DNA from: Piscinibacterium candidicorallinum
GTDB lineage: Bacteria > Pseudomonadota > Gammaproteobacteria > Burkholderiales > Burkholderiaceae_C
DNA: 64,000 bases
NCBI RefSeq assembly: GCF_047549485.1
Contig: NZ_CP180191.1
Location: forward strand, 2,666,001-2,730,000
Direction of reading: 5' to 3'
Under the pieces are notes generated by a model, which was not told where the DNA came from, did not search any database, and worked only from the letters and a program-made list of their open reading frames with translations. Below, in pieces: positions 9,102 through 18,196 of this stretch (position 1 is the first letter of the stretch; every line of letters starts with the position of its first letter). Both the position numbers and the translations under genes were made by a program.

Positions 9102-9230
9102 CACTTACGCCCAACCACAGACGTCGCGCCACAATACTACGCGACCATTTTGTTAATTGTTATCGCACTGCCGATCCGAGCTATACTAGCGAGATAAGGG
9201 AAGTACTTAGTTATCGAAAAAAGCTTGTTG

Positions 9231-9971
9231 CTACCAAGGGTTAAGAGCCACAACTTGCACCACACTGCCGGTTTGCCGTTCGACAATAACCACCAAGTCT
9301 TGAGCAACCCCTTTTAATGGAACATATGCAGCCATTTCACCAGGGAACTTCGACTCAATTGCCGAAACGTCCGAAGTGGCATCTGGATTGAACTGATGCA
9401 GTTCGCGAAGCGGCCTGGCTCTCGACCTTATCGAAGGTACAACTTGGTCTAGACTCGCATAGTATTCTGGCAAATGCGGGAGATCCGGCCCACCCTCGAG
9501 CGCACGCATCGTCAACTTGTTGTATGCGTCAGAATCGGCCGGCGCAATTGCACCAATCCATACGGGACCGCTTGGATTCATCGACTGATACTCAGGTTTA
9601 GCGCGCTTTGAACTAGCAGGGTCGATATCATGGGCGCGCACCAAATCAAAGCGATCCACGTTAAACACAATCCAGACCGGCCGACCTTGATAAACAACAC
9701 TTACACCATAAAGTAGTGCTGCAAGCTGCAGTGCCACAATCACACCTAGATCGAACGTCAAGCTCGATTTTGCCTTGTTGAATACAACAAGAGTCAATAG
9801 CGGGCCGAGCACTACGTCGACAATCAACAAGGTCAAGAAAATTCGGTTCACTCCGGCGGCTGCCGCCAACGACCCTGGGTACCAGACGAGGAAAACCAAC
9901 GCCGCCATAGCCGAAGCCACAGCAAGCGAGCAAAGCAAATGAATTGCTGCAGCACGAACTCGATCACGCAT
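9231..9971 (-). CDS. TfpX/TfpZ-like type IV pilin accessory protein
   Basis: 246 residues from ATG 9971 (MRDRVRAAAIHLLCS). Three hydrophobic segments lie in the first 115 residues, including a stretch with NRIFLTLLIVDVVLGPLL and the motif VVFNKAKSSLTFDLGVIV. A periplasmic C-terminal half follows (YQGRPVWIVFNVDRFDLV, YVPLKGVAQDLVVIVE, ending LNPW). This is the layout of the TfpX/TfpZ pilin accessory family, which in Pseudomonas lies directly behind pilA and is needed for full pilus assembly of particular pilin types. The upstream neighbour here is indeed a pilin gene. The start lies just beyond the pilin terminator, so expression probably depends on read-through. Confidence 0.8.
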   Translation of the reverse strand: MRDRVRAAAIHLLCSLAVASAMAALVFLVWYPGSLAAAAGVNRIFLTLLIVDVVLGPLLTLVVFNKAKSSLTFDLGVIVALQLAALLYGVSVVYQGRPVWIVFNVDRFDLVRAHDIDPASSKRAKPEYQSMNPSGPVWIGAIAPADSDAYNKLTMRALEGGPDLPHLPEYYASLDQVVPSIRSRARPLRELHQFNPDATSDVSAIESKFPGEMAAYVPLKGVAQDLVVIVERQTGSVVQVVALNPW

Positions 9972-9980
9972 GGTGGGGCC

Positions 9981-10014
9981 CAAAAAGCAAAACAGGCCCG
10001 CAAGCGGGCCTGTT
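9981..10014 (-). terminator. Intrinsic terminator between pilin and TfpX/TfpZ-like genes
   Basis: On the minus strand, 11-base arms AACAGGCCCGC / GCGGGCCTGTT (9991-10014) are followed by a T-rich run (TTTTGCTTTTT). It lies 17 bases beyond the pilin stop and about 10 bases before the accessory-protein start. Likely effect: high pilin mRNA, low read-through into the accessory gene. Confidence 0.85.
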
Positions 10015-10030
10015 GAACGACGCGAGAACC

Positions 10031-10546
10031 TTAGATCGCGAAGCGGCAGTTGGCAGGTACGAACTTGAAGTTCGCAGCGCCGGAGGTGCGGCATCCCCAC
10101 ACGATCGGCGCGTTCGCGGTGATTGCACCGGCCGGCACGCCGTTGGTGACCACGCCGCTGCCGGGTGTAAGGTCCATAGTTAGACCTGCCACGGGGAACG
10201 TACCTGCGAAGATCACGGTGATACGACCGTTACCAGCCGCCGGAACAGCGGCCGTTGCGGCGATTTGAACCTGTGCAACATCACGGGTCGGAGTGAATTC
10301 GTACCCATAGGATCCAGCGGCAGTCGCGCCAGTACCACCATAAGCGACGATCGCTTCGCCTTGACGCGAACCAATCGTGTCCGCGACAGCAAGCTTTGCT
10401 GCACCAGCCAAATTCAGGCCTTCCGTAACGCGAGCCCTGATGGTGTAGTTCTGGTACTGGGGAATGGCGATGGCGGCCAGAATGCCGATGATCGCAACCA
10501 CGATCATCAGTTCGATGAGGGTGAAACCCTTTTGCATACGTTGCAT
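10031..10546 (-). CDS. Type IV major pilin precursor (PilA/PilE type)
   Basis: 171 residues from the ATG at 10546, chosen for AGGAG 7 bases upstream. The short leader MQRMQKG is cut by prepilin peptidase before FTLIELMIVVAIIGIL, with Glu5 of the mature protein present, followed by AAIAIPQYQNYTIRARV as in classical type IVa pilins. The C-terminus carries a two-cysteine loop (WGC ... ANCRFAI) typical of the D-region disulfide. It is the structural subunit of type IV pili used for twitching, adhesion or DNA uptake. The accessory gene downstream and the RpoN-like site upstream fit this. No assembly genes (pilB, C, D, Q) lie in the window. Confidence 0.93.
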   Translation of the reverse strand: MQRMQKGFTLIELMIVVAIIGILAAIAIPQYQNYTIRARVTEGLNLAGAAKLAVADTIGSRQGEAIVAYGGTGATAAGSYGYEFTPTRDVAQVQIAATAAVPAAGNGRITVIFAGTFPVAGLTMDLTPGSGVVTNGVPAGAITANAPIVWGCRTSGAANFKFVPANCRFAI

Positions 10547-10598
10547 GGAAAGCTCCTGAGAGATTGGACTAGGACCCAAGCGGTCTTGACGGTGTATT

Positions 10599-10615
10599 AG
10601 CGAACGGCAAGCCCA
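10599..10615 (-). promoter_or_regulatory. Candidate sigma-54 promoter of the pilin gene
   Basis: Minus strand TGGGCTTGCCGTTCGCT has the GG-N10-GC spacing of an RpoN -24/-12 element and moderate agreement with the consensus (TGGC-type left half, TTGC-type right half with one change). It would start transcription about 40 bases before the pilin ATG. Pilin genes in Pseudomonas use RpoN with PilRS; extending this here is inference. Confidence 0.4.
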
Positions 10616-10764
10616 CAACTTAACTCATTGATTTCTATAAAAAAATTGCTGATTTTCGGTCGCTAATGAACGCGCTCTGAGGACTCAACACGCCCGACTT
10701 CTGACATTTTTCGTCAGGCTTGTTGCTAAATCTTGGCGATTGTCAGGGAACGCAAACTGGTCCG

Positions 10765-13050
10765 TTACCGATCACGCACCATCGCGACGCCGTCCCAGCC
10801 CACGTCCGGCGGCGTTTGCCGCAAGGCGGCGAGACGGTTGACGTACAGGCTCTGCAGCGCAGACTCGCCGCGCTGGCGGATCTGGTTGAGCTGGATCTCG
10901 GCGGCATCGAATTGCGCCGTGCGGTACAGCCGAAGGAACTGCTGCCACAGCGGAATGACTGACTGCTCCGCTTCAGGCACGTCCGAGACCGCACCGAGCG
11001 GTTCGTAGAGCGAGGTGGGGGTCGAATCGGCGCGGGTGCGAATGCGATCGAGTTCACGCCAGACAAGATCAGGGCACGCGCGGCGCGTGACCTCCCCGAC
11101 GACGATGCTGACGCCATACAGGCGCGCCAGGCCGCTGAACCGCTGCCCCGCGTTGGCGGCCTTTCCGATCACGGTGTATGCGCGCCGCTGAACCGATCCG
11201 AGGTCCCCCACAACCATATTGCCGGTATTGATGCCGATACCCAGCTTCAGCTCGGGCCAGCCGCGCTGCGCAAAGCTTAGGTTCACGCGTTCAAGCACGG
11301 CCTTGCGCATGGCTTGCGCCGCCGCCACCGCCCGAGCGGCATCTTGCGGATCAGCCACGGGGGCGCCCCAGAACGCGTGCACCTGATCGCCGATGTATTT
11401 GTCCAGCGTGCCGCCGTGCGCGAGGATTTCCGCTGACACCGCAGTCAGATACTGATTCATGAGCGCGGCCAGTTCGGTGGGCGGCAAGCGTTCGATCAGC
11501 GCGTTGAAGTCCTGGATCTCAGCGCAGAGCACCGTGATTTCCGCGGATTTGCCCGCCAGCAGGCCTTTCACGGAGTACTTGTCCGGGTCATCGTTCATCA
11601 CCTGGACCAGCTGCGGCGGCACGTAGGCGCGGAACAGCTCGTTCAACCTGCGACGACCGCGCGTTTCGACAAAGTAACCCCAGGTGCTGTGCAGCAGGAA
11701 CAGGGCCACCGAAAGGCACAACACGGCGGCAAGCGGCATTGCGATACCGGCGCCGCGGTAGACGAACAGGTTGATGCCCACATGCCCTGCAATGGTGGCA
11801 ATGGTCATGCTCGTCGCCACCCAGGGCGAGACAAACGGCACGACGAGGCCGAGCACGGCGAAGGTCAGCAAGAGCAGCAAGACCTCCGCACCCAGCAGAT
11901 AGGGAGGCGCGGCCGGAAGCTTGCCGTCGAGCATTCCGCTGATCAGGTTGGCGTGGACCTCGACCCCAGGCATGGAGGCGGACAGCGGCGTCAGGCGCAA
12001 GTCGCCCTGCCCCGGCGCACTGGTACCTACAAGCACCACGCGGCCCTTGAGACTTGCCGGAGGAATCGTGCCCTTCAGCACATCCGCAGCAGAGATCCAG
12101 CGATAGCCGCGGCTACGGTTGGAGTCTGCAGGTACGGTACGGAACGGAATGAGCGTCCGACCGTGGCGGTCAACGGGGATGCTCACCACCTTGCGCCCGC
12201 CTGCAACCAATTCCAGGGACTCCAGCCCCGAGTAGGCACTCGGCACCCAGCGTTCAGGAGACAGTCCGGGCACGAGTGCAGGCTGGCCCAGCGCCTGGCG
12301 CACGATGGCGATCGACAGCGATTCGTAAAGCTGCCCCTGGTGTTCAACGATCATGGGGACGCGGCGCAGCACGCCGTCCTGATCCGCGATCATGTTGAAG
12401 TGCCCGGCAGACGCCGCGGACTTGGCGATCACTGGCAGATTGCCAACGAAGCCATTGAAGCGCGGGAGCGCCACCTGAGGCGCACGAAGCTCAGTGAGTG
12501 ACAGGCTCGCAGCCGGCAGCTGGCCGTCTTGGCGCGGCGGCTCGCCCTGTGAAAAGTAATAGCCCAGCACAACCGGGCGCCCGGCCAGCGCCTGTGCAAG
12601 CAGCGCGTCCGTATCCAGCAGCGGGGCAATCTGGTCGACCGCACTGCGGGCGCCAGCATCACCGCTGCGTGCAACCAGCGTGCGAAGCCGCTCGGGATCG
12701 GCCCCCAGCTCGCGGTCAGAGAAGACCACATCGAAGCCGACAACGGCGGCCTCCTGCTCGTCGATGAGACGCTGCGCGAGCGAGGCCACCGTCTCGCGGG
12801 GCCAAGGCCAACGGCCAATTGCGGCGAGGCTTTTCTCGTCGATGTCCACGATGACGATGCGCTCGTCATGCGCTGACTCCGCAAAGGCGGAAAGGCGCCA
12901 GTCATGGACCTGATGGTCAAGCGCCTCGAGCCAGGAAAAGCGCCCCTGCCACTCCGCCGCGTGGACGATGAACACGGCGGTGAGCGTCAGCGCCAACCCC
13001 AGGCGCAGCCATAAACCGATGTGCGATGGTTGATGCGCAGCGCTGCCCAT
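10765..13050 (-). CDS. CHASE2-domain class III adenylate/guanylate cyclase, altered active site
   Basis: 761 residues. One N-terminal membrane helix, an extracytoplasmic CHASE2 sensor (DERIVIVDIDEKSLAAIGRW is its hallmark), three helices around residues 375-455, then a cyclase domain from about 495 to 690. Within it, DKYIGDQVHAFWG supplies the substrate Lys and second metal Asp, and RRAYTVIGKAANAGQRF the Asn and Arg of the transition-state region. Two positions differ from active cyclases: the first metal Asp (usual FADI) is Glu in CAEIQDF, and the base-selecting Asp of VIGDAVN is Lys. The tail of about 70 residues is helical. It may be a degenerate or altered-specificity cyclase, acting as a reader rather than an enzyme. 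It is the last gene of the kinase operon, 53 bases behind the FHA gene. Confidence 0.88.
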   Translation of the reverse strand: MGSAAHQPSHIGLWLRLGLALTLTAVFIVHAAEWQGRFSWLEALDHQVHDWRLSAFAESAHDERIVIVDIDEKSLAAIGRWPWPRETVASLAQRLIDEQEAAVVGFDVVFSDRELGADPERLRTLVARSGDAGARSAVDQIAPLLDTDALLAQALAGRPVVLGYYFSQGEPPRQDGQLPAASLSLTELRAPQVALPRFNGFVGNLPVIAKSAASAGHFNMIADQDGVLRRVPMIVEHQGQLYESLSIAIVRQALGQPALVPGLSPERWVPSAYSGLESLELVAGGRKVVSIPVDRHGRTLIPFRTVPADSNRSRGYRWISAADVLKGTIPPASLKGRVVLVGTSAPGQGDLRLTPLSASMPGVEVHANLISGMLDGKLPAAPPYLLGAEVLLLLLTFAVLGLVVPFVSPWVATSMTIATIAGHVGINLFVYRGAGIAMPLAAVLCLSVALFLLHSTWGYFVETRGRRRLNELFRAYVPPQLVQVMNDDPDKYSVKGLLAGKSAEITVLCAEIQDFNALIERLPPTELAALMNQYLTAVSAEILAHGGTLDKYIGDQVHAFWGAPVADPQDAARAVAAAQAMRKAVLERVNLSFAQRGWPELKLGIGINTGNMVVGDLGSVQRRAYTVIGKAANAGQRFSGLARLYGVSIVVGEVTRRACPDLVWRELDRIRTRADSTPTSLYEPLGAVSDVPEAEQSVIPLWQQFLRLYRTAQFDAAEIQLNQIRQRGESALQSLYVNRLAALRQTPPDVGWDGVAMVRDR

Positions 13051-13103
13051 GGTCTCGTCGGTGACTCCGGTCGAGCCGGCAGCCGGCTTCGGTGGCTGTG
13101 CGC

Positions 13104-13859
13104 CTAGCGGTAGAAGAACTCGAGCTTCACGCCGGCGAGTTCGATGATGTCATGCTCGTGGAGGAGCTTGGCCTCAGTCGATACGGGCATGCCATTGAGA
13201 CTCGGGTAGCTCGTTCCTTCGACATGGGTGAGAAAGTAGCCATCAGGACGCTTGGTAATGACGGCCACCTGAACACCGGGTCGCCCCAGAGTGGTGATTG
13301 GCTTGGTCAGGGGCATTTCGCGGCCAGCGTTGCCACCACTCAACACCTGGATGACCCCCTGCCGCGTGGCGGACGGTGCGATCCGCGGCGAGATGGTGTC
13401 GGGCATGGGCTCATCGAGCGGCGGCATCGGCGGAAGGCCGCTTGGGATCTCCTGCGTGGCGTTCATGGGCCGGATGGGCGCCGCGGGCGCAGGGTCCGGG
13501 CTCGGCTTGGACACCGCCGGCCGCAGGATCTGCGTCTTCTCGAAGGCGTCATCTCCTGTGCCGCGGCCGGACTGCTCGCCCATGAACTTCAGGGTGTATT
13601 TGCCGAGTTCGATGGTGTCGCCCGTCTGCAAGAAGTGCTTCTTGACCGGCACACCATTGACCATCGTCCCGTTCGTCGAGCCCAAATCCTCGAGAAAGGA
13701 GTCATTCAGGATGGTGACGATGACCGCGTGTTCGCCGCTGATAGCGAGGTTGTCGATGGCGATGTCGTTGTGCGGACGGCGCCCGATCGTGGTCCGCTCC
13801 TTGACCAGCGCGTACTCATTGAGTACCTGTCCATCCATCGACAGGATGACCTTTGGCAT
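13104..13859 (-). CDS. Double FHA-domain phosphothreonine-binding protein
   Basis: 251 residues from ATG 13859, with GGGAG 8 bases upstream; a GTG at 13868 is an alternative. The N-terminal FHA domain (about 3-95) has the full binding set: TTIGRRPHNDIAI, SGEHAVI, and DLGSTNGTMVNG. A Pro/Ala-rich linker follows. The C-terminal FHA-like domain (about 165-250) keeps TTLGRPG and the SLNG turn but lacks the SxxH motif, so it may not bind phosphate. FHA domains read phosphothreonine; the Ser/Thr kinase and phosphatase encoded just upstream are the obvious writers and erasers. Cytoplasmic; no membrane segment. Confidence 0.9.
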   Translation of the reverse strand: MPKVILSMDGQVLNEYALVKERTTIGRRPHNDIAIDNLAISGEHAVIVTILNDSFLEDLGSTNGTMVNGVPVKKHFLQTGDTIELGKYTLKFMGEQSGRGTGDDAFEKTQILRPAVSKPSPDPAPAAPIRPMNATQEIPSGLPPMPPLDEPMPDTISPRIAPSATRQGVIQVLSGGNAGREMPLTKPITTLGRPGVQVAVITKRPDGYFLTHVEGTSYPSLNGMPVSTEAKLLHEHDIIELAGVKLEFFYR

Positions 13860-13908
13860 CGACCTCACTCCCAGTAATTCTCAGCGCGCCGCAGAACCCG
13901 CCGGCAGA

Positions 13909-14766
13909 CTACTTCAGCCATTGAAAGAACCGCGAAACGATCCCGTCCGGGGCCTCGACGGGCTCGGCGCGGACAAGAATTGCAGAAATATTATCGCGCC
14001 CGCCTGCCTCGTTCGCCATTTGCACGAGCGCATCCGCGCTTGCGTCGAGGTTTTGCGACAACGCCTGGAAGACACCCGCAATGTCATGGTCTTCCACCAT
14101 GTCGCTGAGTCCATCCGAGCACATGAGGTAGACATCGCCTGCGCGAACCTCGTGGTTGTTGATCTCGAGATCGGCTTCCGGGTCCACGCCGAGCGCTCGA
14201 GTGACGAGGCTCTTGTTGCGCGACATTGCCGCCATTTCCGGCGTGATCAGACCCGCATCCATCTGCTCCTGCAGCAATGAGTGATCGCGCGTGATCTGCT
14301 CCAGTTTGCCGTCGCGCCACCTGTAGCAGCGCGAGTCACCAAGATGCGCAACGCTCAGGGTGTGCCCGGAGAACACGGCAACCACCAGGGTTGTACCCAT
14401 GCCTTCGTATTGCGGCTGGTGATGCGCCGCGTGATAGATGGCTTGGTTGGCTTGCGCGACGCGCGTGGTCAGCAGCGCCTGAACGCGCGCTACGCCATCG
14501 CGCTGCAGTTCAGTGCGCCACTTCCGCAAATCACGCTCGAGTTCCGATCGGAGTAGCGTGGTGGCCATGCCCGAGGCGACCTCACCCGCGTTGTAGCCGC
14601 CCATGCCATCAGCCAGCACAAACAGGCCTTCTTCGACCGATGCTGCGATCGAGTCCTCATTGTGAGACCGGACCATCCCGGGATGCGAGCGCAGCGCGGC
14701 CGTAAGCCGCAATTTCTGGGCGCGCGGAACGGGTTTGCGTAGGGGCACGGCCTGTCGATCCGTCAT
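13909..14766 (-). CDS. PP2C-family protein phosphatase (Stp1/PrpC-like)
   Basis: 285 residues, soluble. The PPM/PP2C motifs are in order: RSHNEDS near residue 35, LADGMGGYNAGEVAS, HLGDSRCYRWRDGKLEQITRDHSL, ALGVDPEADLEI, LMCSDGLSDMV and GRDNISAIL, which supply the acidic metal ligands of the two-metal centre. Known role: Mn/Mg-dependent removal of phosphate from Ser/Thr, typically counteracting a partner kinase. Its ATG overlaps the kinase stop by 4 bases (ATGA), so the two are made together by translational coupling. Confidence 0.94.
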   Translation of the reverse strand: MTDRQAVPLRKPVPRAQKLRLTAALRSHPGMVRSHNEDSIAASVEEGLFVLADGMGGYNAGEVASGMATTLLRSELERDLRKWRTELQRDGVARVQALLTTRVAQANQAIYHAAHHQPQYEGMGTTLVVAVFSGHTLSVAHLGDSRCYRWRDGKLEQITRDHSLLQEQMDAGLITPEMAAMSRNKSLVTRALGVDPEADLEINNHEVRAGDVYLMCSDGLSDMVEDHDIAGVFQALSQNLDASADALVQMANEAGGRDNISAILVRAEPVEAPDGIVSRFFQWLK

Positions 14767-17285
14767 TGCTGCCCCGCCATGACCCGCTTGAGGTCGGCTG
14801 CCATCTGTTCGCCCGTCCCGTAGCGCTGGTCGGGATCCTTAGTGGTGGCGCGCTGAATGATGGCTGCCAACCCGGCAGGGATCTGAGGATTCACAAGCCG
14901 CGGATCTGGCGTCGGTTCATTGGCGATCTTGTACATGAGCTGAGCCATCGACTCGCCAACAAAGGGCAGCTTTCCTGTAAGCAGCTGATACAGGGTCACG
15001 CCGAGCGAAAAGAGGTCGCTGCGGCCATCAATTTTCTGACCGGACAGCTGTTCAGGGGACATGAAGCTGGGCGTACCCAGCACCATGCCCGTCTTGGTCT
15101 TTGACGAATCGGTGATGCGCGCAATGCCAAAGTCGGTGACCTTGACTGCACCGGAGGCTGGCTCATACATGATGTTGGCGGGCTTCACGTCGCGATGCAC
15201 CACACCATTGCCGTGTGCGTAGGCCAGGGCTTCAGCTACACGAGTCACGATCGACACGGATGTGGGGATCGGCAGCAGGTTGTCGGGCTTTGTGTGGGGG
15301 ACGAGATCCTTGCCACGCAACAGTTCCATGGCGATGTAGGCGAGGTCATGCTCCTCACCGGCGTCGTAGATCGTCACGATGTTCGGATGCTGGAGCCGAC
15401 CGGCAGTTTCCGCTTCGCGGAAAAAGCGCTCACGCACTTCCTTGAGCTCATCGGCCTCAAACTCCTGGGACAAGGCCATGGTCTTGATCGCGACAGTGCG
15501 ACCGATCTTCGGATCCTTGCCCTGGTACACGACACCCATGGCGCCCTTGCCCAGCTCCTTTTCGAGCTCGTAGCGACCCAGCATCGGCTTCTCGACACCC
15601 ACCTGGCCTGTCATCAGCGAGGCGTTGGTACGGCCGGCGTTGCCGCCCAGGATCAAGGTCTCACTCATGGACTTCGCACGGCTGCGGCGCTCAGCGAGAT
15701 CCTTGAAATTCGGATCGTGACCTGCCATGTAGTCATACACAGCCTGGGCCTTGTTGAATTGGCGCTTGCGCTCGAAGTCGAGGCCGAGGTTGTAGAGATT
15801 CTCCATGACCGCAGGTCCGTGAACGCCGTCAAGCGGCACACGGCGGAACTTGTCGAACGCCATGTCGAGCTGGCCCTGCCCCTGGAACGCGAGCGCGAGC
15901 ATGCGGTTGGACTCTGCGGACTCAGTGTCACTGCGCTCCTTGCCCTGCTCGGTCACCAGAAACCTCTTGGTGGTCAGTACCAGATGACCAACGACAACGA
16001 GAAGAACCGGCAGCATCAAGGGGATCCAGATCATGCGTGCGCTGAGCATGAACCACGAGAACCCCATCAGAACGACGACCAATCCGACCGTCGAGCCCGC
16101 ACCAAGCAAGGCTGAAAGACGCGGCAGGAGCACGATCAGGTACAGCGTAATGAACAGCACGACGGCAATCTGCGCCCAGGTCCGCCAGGCAGGGAGCGTG
16201 TACACATCACCCTGAAGCAGTGCAGACGTCGCGTGCGCCATGTATTCGCCCTGGGACTGCAGTCCGACGGGCGTGATCATCGTGTTGGCCAATCCAGGCG
16301 CGCTGACACCCACAACGACAAGCTTGCCCGCGAACTTGCTTGCCGGCACCTGGCCGTTGAGCACGTCCGCAAACGAGTCCGGTGCCACCGCAGCACGGCC
16401 GTCGCGAGGTGCGTAGAAGTGCGTGAGGATCAAGCCATCGGGCGTGGAAGGCAGGAGCGTCTGCCCGAGCTGGACGCCAGCTGCGCCCATCGACACGGTC
16501 GACATCGGCAGATTGAGATAGTGCGCCACAGACGCCACTGCGAGGTGCGGGAACGCACGCTCGGCATAGTTCAGGAAGGCAGCTGAACGCCGAACCGATC
16601 CGTCGGTGTCTTCGACGACTGTGAGATGTCCAATAGCGGTTGCGGCGCCGCCCATGTTGGGAAGCGGCAGGCTGACGGACTGCGTCGGGATCAGCTGCGG
16701 CTGCGCGGGGATCAGAGATGGCTGAACATAGGGTGGCAGGGCATCAGGTCGGCCACGGGGCTCACCAAGCTGCATGATCGCGCCGAGCTGAACCTTGCCC
16801 AAACGCTTGATCGCTGCAGCCAGCTGGGCATCTGCATCCAGCCGGCTGCGCGCTTCGGCAATCAAGGCGCCCATCTGGTCAATAGTGCCTTGCGCCGGAT
16901 GGCTGGGCAGGGACTGCGTCTTGGCTGTGTCGTAGAGTGCGCCCAGCTGATCCAGCACTGCCGTACCGGCATCACGCTGTGCCTCGGAGAACACTACGGT
17001 ATAGACGACGCTCTTCGGTTGGCCGCCGGCCAGACGGTCAAGGAAGCGCGCGTGCACGTCACGTGACCACGGAAAACGGCCGATCGCATTGATTGAACGC
17101 TCGTCAATCGCGATGTAAGCGACACGGTCAGACGGCGCTTTTGAATTGCTCGCAACCGCGGCGTCGTACAGCCAGTCATCCACGCGCTTGGTCACGTTGG
17201 TCAGATTGGCGATCAGCAGCACGGTGATGATCGCTATCAATCCGAGGAACCAGTCCTTACGGATGAAATCAGCCTTGGAGTTCAA
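14763..17285 (-). CDS. CHASE2-domain membrane Ser/Thr protein kinase
   Basis: 840 residues. The start is a TTG at 17285 with GGGAG 5 bases upstream. One helix at the N-terminus (WFLGLIAIITVLLIANL), an extracytoplasmic CHASE2 domain (RVAYIAIDERSINAIGRFPW near residue 55), three helices around 365-445, a helical TPR-like linker (FDKFRRVPLDG), then a eukaryotic-type kinase from about 575. The kinase has GKGAMGVV (P-loop), VAIKTM (Lys), VHRDVKPANI (catalytic loop), DFGIAR (metal) and a complete C-lobe (GTPSFMSPEQLSG, SDLFSLGVTLYQLL). It should sense an extracytoplasmic signal and phosphorylate cytoplasmic Ser/Thr. The sensor module is the same type as in the cyclase at the other end of the operon. 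Confidence 0.94.
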   Translation of the reverse strand: MNSKADFIRKDWFLGLIAIITVLLIANLTNVTKRVDDWLYDAAVASNSKAPSDRVAYIAIDERSINAIGRFPWSRDVHARFLDRLAGGQPKSVVYTVVFSEAQRDAGTAVLDQLGALYDTAKTQSLPSHPAQGTIDQMGALIAEARSRLDADAQLAAAIKRLGKVQLGAIMQLGEPRGRPDALPPYVQPSLIPAQPQLIPTQSVSLPLPNMGGAATAIGHLTVVEDTDGSVRRSAAFLNYAERAFPHLAVASVAHYLNLPMSTVSMGAAGVQLGQTLLPSTPDGLILTHFYAPRDGRAAVAPDSFADVLNGQVPASKFAGKLVVVGVSAPGLANTMITPVGLQSQGEYMAHATSALLQGDVYTLPAWRTWAQIAVVLFITLYLIVLLPRLSALLGAGSTVGLVVVLMGFSWFMLSARMIWIPLMLPVLLVVVGHLVLTTKRFLVTEQGKERSDTESAESNRMLALAFQGQGQLDMAFDKFRRVPLDGVHGPAVMENLYNLGLDFERKRQFNKAQAVYDYMAGHDPNFKDLAERRSRAKSMSETLILGGNAGRTNASLMTGQVGVEKPMLGRYELEKELGKGAMGVVYQGKDPKIGRTVAIKTMALSQEFEADELKEVRERFFREAETAGRLQHPNIVTIYDAGEEHDLAYIAMELLRGKDLVPHTKPDNLLPIPTSVSIVTRVAEALAYAHGNGVVHRDVKPANIMYEPASGAVKVTDFGIARITDSSKTKTGMVLGTPSFMSPEQLSGQKIDGRSDLFSLGVTLYQLLTGKLPFVGESMAQLMYKIANEPTPDPRLVNPQIPAGLAAIIQRATTKDPDQRYGTGEQMAADLKRVMAGQQ

Positions 17286-17432
17286 GTCGGCTCCCTCTCT
17301 GCGGCCGCCATGTTGTTCTGCGGCACTCCTCGCGAGCGCCTTGATGTTCGGGCATGTGACAACACCGATACAGATTCGTCAATCCACCTACCAAGCGATG
17401 CGCCGATAGGCCGCCCACTCGCGCGGACGCTC

Positions 17433-18140
17433 TCACGCGCCCAAGTGTGCGCGCGACTTTCGGGCGGCAAACCACCGGCCGAGAAGCATGACGAAAGCCG
17501 CCCCGACGCCACCCGCGACGTAGGCTGCTGACGCTGGAAGCGGACCGGTCAATTGCTGCACAGCCGGGTCGCCGAGAATCAGGGAGCCGGCAATCCAGCC
17601 CAAGAGACCCGCACCCAGCAGGATGACCACGGGAAACCGATCCATCAGCTTGAGCACGATCTGGCTGCCGAACACGATGATCGGGATGCTCACCAGCAAG
17701 CCGAAGATGACGAGTCCGGTCTGATGATGACCAGCGGCCTGCTCTGCGGCACCTGCAATCGCAATCACGTTGTCCACGCTCATCACCAAGTCGGCCACGA
17801 TGACCGTACGGACGGCGCCCCACAGGTGATCCGGGCTGGCGACACCGTCCTCGCCCTCGTCCTCGGGCATGAGGAGCTTGATGCCAATCCAGATCAGCAG
17901 CAGCCCGCCAATCAGCTTGAGAAAGGGGATCTTGAGCAGCGCCACGGCAAACAGCACAAGGATCACGCGCAGCACGATCGCCCCGGCGGTACCCAGGATG
18001 ATGCCCTTGGTGCGCTGCGCAGGTGGCAGATTGCGGCAGGCCAGCGCAATGACGACGGCGTTGTCCCCACCCAGCAGCAGGTCGATCATGATGATCTGCC
18101 CGACTGCCACCCAACTGATCTCACTGAGCCATTGCAGCAT
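17433..18140 (-). CDS. TerC/YjbE-family integral membrane protein
   Basis: 235 residues; GGAGGG 6 bases before the ATG. Seven hydrophobic helices and the two family acidic motifs, IDLLLGGDNAVVIAL near residue 20 and ADLVMSVDNVIAIAG near 118, identify the TerC/YjbE group. Members are linked to Mn(II) or other metal efflux, in some cases metalating exoenzymes; the substrate here is not shown by sequence. It lies between the sucCD genes and the kinase operon on the same strand, 147 bases before the kinase, and may be independently transcribed because a terminator follows sucD. Confidence 0.88.
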   Translation of the reverse strand: MLQWLSEISWVAVGQIIMIDLLLGGDNAVVIALACRNLPPAQRTKGIILGTAGAIVLRVILVLFAVALLKIPFLKLIGGLLLIWIGIKLLMPEDEGEDGVASPDHLWGAVRTVIVADLVMSVDNVIAIAGAAEQAAGHHQTGLVIFGLLVSIPIIVFGSQIVLKLMDRFPVVILLGAGLLGWIAGSLILGDPAVQQLTGPLPASAAYVAGGVGAAFVMLLGRWFAARKSRAHLGA

Positions 18141-18196
18141 CGCTCGCCCTCCCCGGCGATCACGTTATCTCAACAGAAGTCTCTGGAACCCCCAAG

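Noticed and set aside
9160..9200. TATACT with TTATCG upstream, possible orphan promoter for a small RNA
   Set aside because: Weak -35, 16-base spacer only with poor matches, no hairpin or gene downstream on that strand.
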